Below are positions 40,145-43,556 of a DNA stretch of 43,556 bases, one piece after another. Under the pieces are notes generated by a model. The model was given only the letters and a program-made list of their open reading frames with translations, ran no database searches and was not told where the DNA came from. Location of the stretch: positions 166,234,841 to 166,278,396 of the forward strand of contig CM044489.1 of assembly GCA_024364805.1 (NCBI GenBank), given 5' to 3'. Position 1 is the stretch's first letter. Every line of letters starts with the position of its first letter. Made by a program: the position numbers and the translations under genes. Source of the DNA: Euprymna scolopes. Its lineage: Eukaryota > Mollusca > Cephalopoda > Sepiida > Sepiolidae.

Positions 40145-40750
40145 TGTTTTGTTCATTTATTGTCTTGAATTTTTTACTCCATACTAGTTTGCTCGCTTGT
40201 AATTTTTCAAATTTTGACACACCATTAAATTAAATAAAGTTCATTGGCTGCCGAAAGTCTACAAGTAGTTTATTATCGAGTGAAGATACGCTTTTTTCTT
40301 AAGTTCAGACTATTTCTACTTATTTTGCGCACTGCTCTACACTTATTAGCTTTTCACCTGTACCCTATCAGCATAACGCTTTAGGTGGAAAGCGCAATTG
40401 TCATCGTTTTTCCTTGTCTTCCAGCTCGTTTTCTCTCCATTGAATAATACCTGCCCCATATCGAAATATAGTTACTGCCCATGTGTTTACTGCAATTATT
40501 ATTATTATTATTATTAGTAGTAGTAGTAGTTTGTTAGTAATAGTAGTAGTAGTAGCCTCAACTTTTGGATGTTTGAGTGGGATGTTTTAACATCAGTTCA
40601 ATTCGCTTGACTTAAGACATTCTAGTTGTACCTTTACACTTTCAACATTCCCAACAGGCAAGCCTTGCGCAAGATTAAAAAAGAAATTGTCTCATCAATC
40701 TGTTTAAGTCATTTATGGTGAGAGAAATGCACAAATATCTAAGAGCGATA
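40145..40750. other. Unassigned stretch with (TTA)n and (TAG)n runs
   Basis: Trinucleotide runs at 40494-40555. Otherwise no coding block or repeat recognised. Confidence 0.5.
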
Positions 40751-40754
40751 TTTC

Positions 40755-40905
40755 TGACAAAGAGAAAAGAATTGCTGTTTTCTGGGTCGAAATCTATTCA
40801 TTGAACATTTATCGTTGACTAGGTTTTGACTTTGAAGTAGTATCCTTTGCCCCCTTACATTAAGTGGCTTAATGCTTTGCCTAGAGTTATTTTCATTAAA
40901 AAAAA
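40755..40905 (+). mobile_element. Repeat R8, copy 1, with a LINE 3' tail
   Basis: 40758-40850 matches 43438-43530 (AGAAAAGAATTGCTGTTTTCTG..TCGA, CTATTCA, TTGACTAG.TTTTGAC, AAGTAGTATC). Bases 40850-40905 add the CCTTACATTAAGTGGCTTAATGC...TTCATTAAAAAAA tail of LINE family B, so R8 is probably part of that LINE's 3' UTR. Confidence 0.75.
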
Positions 40906-41119
40906 TTCAAGATATCTAAACAATTTGAATTGGATTCCAATTCAAATATACTCGTGTTGTGTTATTAATATATATTAATGTTCTAGGATAAAAATGAATC
41001 CCAATATAAAAAAAAAAAAGGTATTAAGTCTTCAGGTCCTTGAAGCTATACTCCTTGAACCAGAGTTACCTAACTTGAGCGAATACTTAACGTGAGAAAA
41101 TAGTTTTATACTAAAAGTT

Positions 41120-41485
41120 AAATGAAAAGTATTCATTTTCATAGTTGTAATATTTGAGGTGAAAACTTACAAACTTCAAAGCATATTAGATATTTCACAC
41201 ATCGGGTGACCGTTTTCCATAGAGAAAAGAATGTTCACAATCGCAGATTTTTGTAGTTGAAACTGATTTGCATATTTTGGAAGCAACGGATGCTAGGGAA
41301 GAGTCATAAGGTTAGGCGACTGGCCACCCCCTGTCACTTGTACGATCATACGATCAGGAGCAAGTGTAACAGTGGGAATGGAAATTTGTTTCAAAGCGTA
41401 TCAGATATTTTGGATATCAGATGACCATATTCCAGACAGAAACAAACTTTTATTCATAAATTGCGGATGTTTATAGTTGAAACTA
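41120..41485 (+). repeat. Diverged direct repeat R9, copies 1 and 2
   Basis: The unit of about 220 bp contains CAAAGC(A/G)TAT.AGATATTT, GATGACCATATTCCA, AGAAACAAACTTT, AGTTGAAACT(A/G)A and GATCATACGATCAG(G/C). Copies start near 41170 and 41390; a third is at 42230-42425. Confidence 0.75.
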
Positions 41486-41489
41486 AATT

Positions 41490-41745
41490 TTTTTTTTTTT
41501 TTTTACACAGTGATCACCACTTATCAAGGCCCGGAAGCCACTCAGGGATAAGGGTTATTGCAAGTACATTACGTTAGTGTGGAGATTTTATGAAGTGTTT
41601 ACTTAAGGGGGCGGTTCATTATTAGGAATTTGTTAACGTTGGACTTGAAGACATCCAAGTTGTAGTCCGGTGGGAAGCAGGCAGACGGAACAGAGTTCCA
41701 CAGGCGTGCAGTTCTAAGAAAGAAGCTTTGTTCATGCATTGGAGG
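41490..41745 (-). pseudogene. LINE family A 3' end, truncated
   Basis: Minus strand: FFLRTARLWNSVPSACFP, TDYNLDVFKSNVNKFL (41720-41610), stop, then the 3' UTR to 41500 with the GATAAGTGGTGATCACTG end and an A run (T run at 41489-41503). Confidence 0.88.
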
Positions 41746-42224
41746 CATCTGTAGAGATCAGTTGACTTTAAAAGGATGAATTTAAATATAATGCGAGGAT
41801 TTGTATTTTGGAGAGATGAGAATAAAGAGTGCTAAAAGCGTTAACTTTTGTCAGTGCTGTGTTTGATGAATAAGAGTTCCTTCTGAAGTGTGTACCGTCA
41901 TTGTAACCTTAATATGGCGACAGGAAATTTCCATGCATCTTTACTTTATACATAAATAAATGATCATAGTGAGTTCCATTACAGATCATACACTTGATCA
42001 TAGTGATTCTTTTCTTTAACGAAAGTTCACTCTAACATCAAGGTTACATGGTCGTCTTTGCACACTAAAGATAATGAAATAATATCAGCTGACAAGATGA
42101 CAAGGATTATCAGTTTCATGCCTCTTCAGGAAAATGTAATAATAAAGTGGTTAATGAGCGACTAAAACACAGCATTTCTACTAATGGCTGTTATTTGTCG
42201 CAATGTTTCTCAAGATGTAACTAT

Positions 42225-42430
42225 CAGAGAGACGAAAGTAACCGTTGGGCTATGGAAGAGTGCTAAGATGGCCACTCTTTCACCTCTGTGATCATACGAT
42301 CAGCGGCATATGTAACATTAGGGTTTCGAAGCGCATCAGATGTTTTACATGTCAGGCAGCCATATTCCAGAAAGAAACAAACTTGTGTTCATAGTTGCAA
42401 ATGTTTATAGTTGAAACTAAATTGCATTAG
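42225..42430 (+). repeat. Diverged direct repeat R9, copy 3
   Basis: GGAAGAGTGCTAAGATGGCCAC, GTGATCATACGATCAG, GCATCAGATGTTTTACATGTCAG and GTTTATAGTTGAAACTAAATT match copies 1 and 2. Confidence 0.75.
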
Positions 42431-42824
42431 CCATTCCAGTATAGAACTAAATTGCATTTGGACGCCCCTAATCACAAAATCACAGAAAAAGAAGAAACAA
42501 GACATATGCCGAGCCCAAGAGAGGTAACTTCACACAAAAAAAAAAACTCTTTTTCTCCTTGGAGTTGCTCCCCCTCTTGCATTGTGCTTAAAAAAAATAT
42601 GTGTGGGTATCGATCCTCTGTTTCGTAAGACATTTTTTTTTCACTGATATTAACAATTAGTATAGATATCCCGAAAAATTGAGTCATACGAAAGCCTTTA
42701 AAAAAAATATCTTAGTGACTCCTGAAGATTGAACTTTCTTTATGATCTATGGACCCACTTTAAACCACGGTTCTAATTCTTGTAATGCAGAGCCAACCCT
42801 CTTTTTCTTAGTAGAGAAAAAGAA

Positions 42825-42930
42825 ACATGTTTTCAACACCCGAAGAAGGTCGCAGGTTGCAGCGGCCGAAACATTGTGCTAATAACACTCAAGATGAGAA
42901 TAACAGTCCGATTAATCACGATAACACAGT
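42825..42930 (+). mobile_element. tRNA-SINE tail copy
   Basis: Plus orientation, ACACCCGAAGAAGGTCGCAGG...CGGCCGAAACATTGTG, then ACACTCAAGATGAGAATAAC and AGTCCGATTAATCACGATAA. The hammerhead-like stem is GGTCG (42848-42852) with CGGCC (42863-42867), followed by GAAA (42868-42871). Confidence 0.75.
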
Positions 42931-42939
42931 ACTCCTATA

Positions 42940-43410
42940 ATTATTGAAAAAGGAACGAAGTTCATTTCTACTATTTAAAACAATTTTATTAATCATCTTT
43001 GTTAACGTGTAAACAAAAGGAATTGAGTAAGTTTGTTGAGCACATAAAGTCAATGGGCAGTTTATCTTAAGTGCTCAGGAATCCAAATAAAGGGAAACAA
43101 AGGGAGTTATTTGCAGAAGTTTATACGAGGAAAAAGGTTAAAGGACAAATGTTGAATAAATGTTCCGTCAGTAGGGAAGAGCGAAGAGTTCTTAGAATTA
43201 CGTGTCCGTAAGTACGCTTGGTATTAACGTTTAGAAAGGATTTATATATTATAGAAAAAGTCCATTTCTAATATTTACAACAACTTTATTGGTCATTTTC
43301 TTTAATATGTAAAAGAAAAGAATTTTACAAAGTTTGTTGGCGGCAGGACAGTTTATCTTTGAGTGAAGGTAGTCGGGAATCGAGTGAAGGAGAATAGAAA
43401 GTGAACTTTA
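42940..43410 (+). repeat. Direct repeat R10, two copies
   Basis: 42945-43100 and 43250-43405 share GAAAAAG, TTCATTTCTA.TATTTA, CAA(T/C)TTTATT.(A/G)TCAT, AATATGTAAA, AAGTTTGTTG, CAGTTTATCTT and GGAATC.A.T. Class unknown. Confidence 0.75.
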
Positions 43411-43437
43411 GTCCTCACATTCCATGAGTGATGTTTC

Positions 43438-43556
43438 TTACAAATGGAGAAGAATCGTTCTTTTCTGAGTCGATATCTATTCACGTAACACTTATTGTTG
43501 ACTAGTTTTTGACCTAAAGTAGTATCTGTTTTAAAACTTTTTTATTTTTGTTTTTG
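43438..43556 (+). repeat. Repeat R8, copy 2
   Basis: Matches 40758-40850; runs to the window edge. Confidence 0.75.

Overview
The window is animal nuclear DNA: AT-rich, intron-dominated and packed with old repeats. The best guess is a mollusc, probably a coleoid cephalopod such as an octopus. This rests on tRNA-derived SINEs with a long unrelated body, 5S-rRNA-derived SINEs, many CR1/Jockey-like LINE 3' ends, dense TA/TG microsatellites and introns of 20 kb or more. It is an inference; no single-copy marker fixes the species.

Only two stretches look like working host coding sequence. Both are on the minus strand, and both are symmetrical phase 1-1 exons with proper splice sites. The upstream one (32395-32517) encodes one EGF-like domain. 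The downstream one (8346-8543) encodes one six-cysteine, selectin/SVEP1-type sushi domain. Spliced directly they stay in frame through a TCA (Ser) codon. The simplest reading is that the window lies inside a modular secreted or cell-surface EGF/sushi protein gene transcribed right to left, with about 24 kb of intron between the two exons. A fragment at 5750-5830 resembles the 3' edge of the sushi exon and its intron, and looks like a dead duplicate.

The rest, left to right. 1-7.2 kb: microsatellites, a mariner-like transposase fossil, SINE pieces, an inverted repeat pair (3.95 and 7.0 kb) and a mosaic of local duplications. 7.3-12 kb: a 49-bp tandem repeat, a hAT-like fossil, direct repeats around the sushi exon, a MITE-like inverted repeat and several foldbacks. 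11.5-22.1 kb: LINE remnants (one interrupted by a 902-base assembly gap), a 310-bp hairpin with a mariner MITE at its tip, a hammerhead-ribozyme-like motif, a palindrome and a 5S-derived SINE. 22.1-31 kb: a tRNA SINE, a 350-bp foldback, a TA-rich VNTR, more LINE and SINE pieces, a second 5S SINE and a 940-bp inverted SINE pair. 31-43.5 kb: the EGF exon, SINEs, LINE 3' ends, a second hAT-like copy, a third 5S SINE, an L1-like LINE C-terminus and several families of local direct repeats.

No intact transposase, reverse transcriptase, tRNA or rRNA gene was found, and no LTR, retroviral or Polinton-like element was recognised. The most interesting signals are hammerhead-ribozyme-like motifs in repeat families (one with compensatory stem changes between copies), three 5S SINEs with unrelated bodies, and a high density of long hairpins inside a presumed intron, which would fold into double-stranded RNA.
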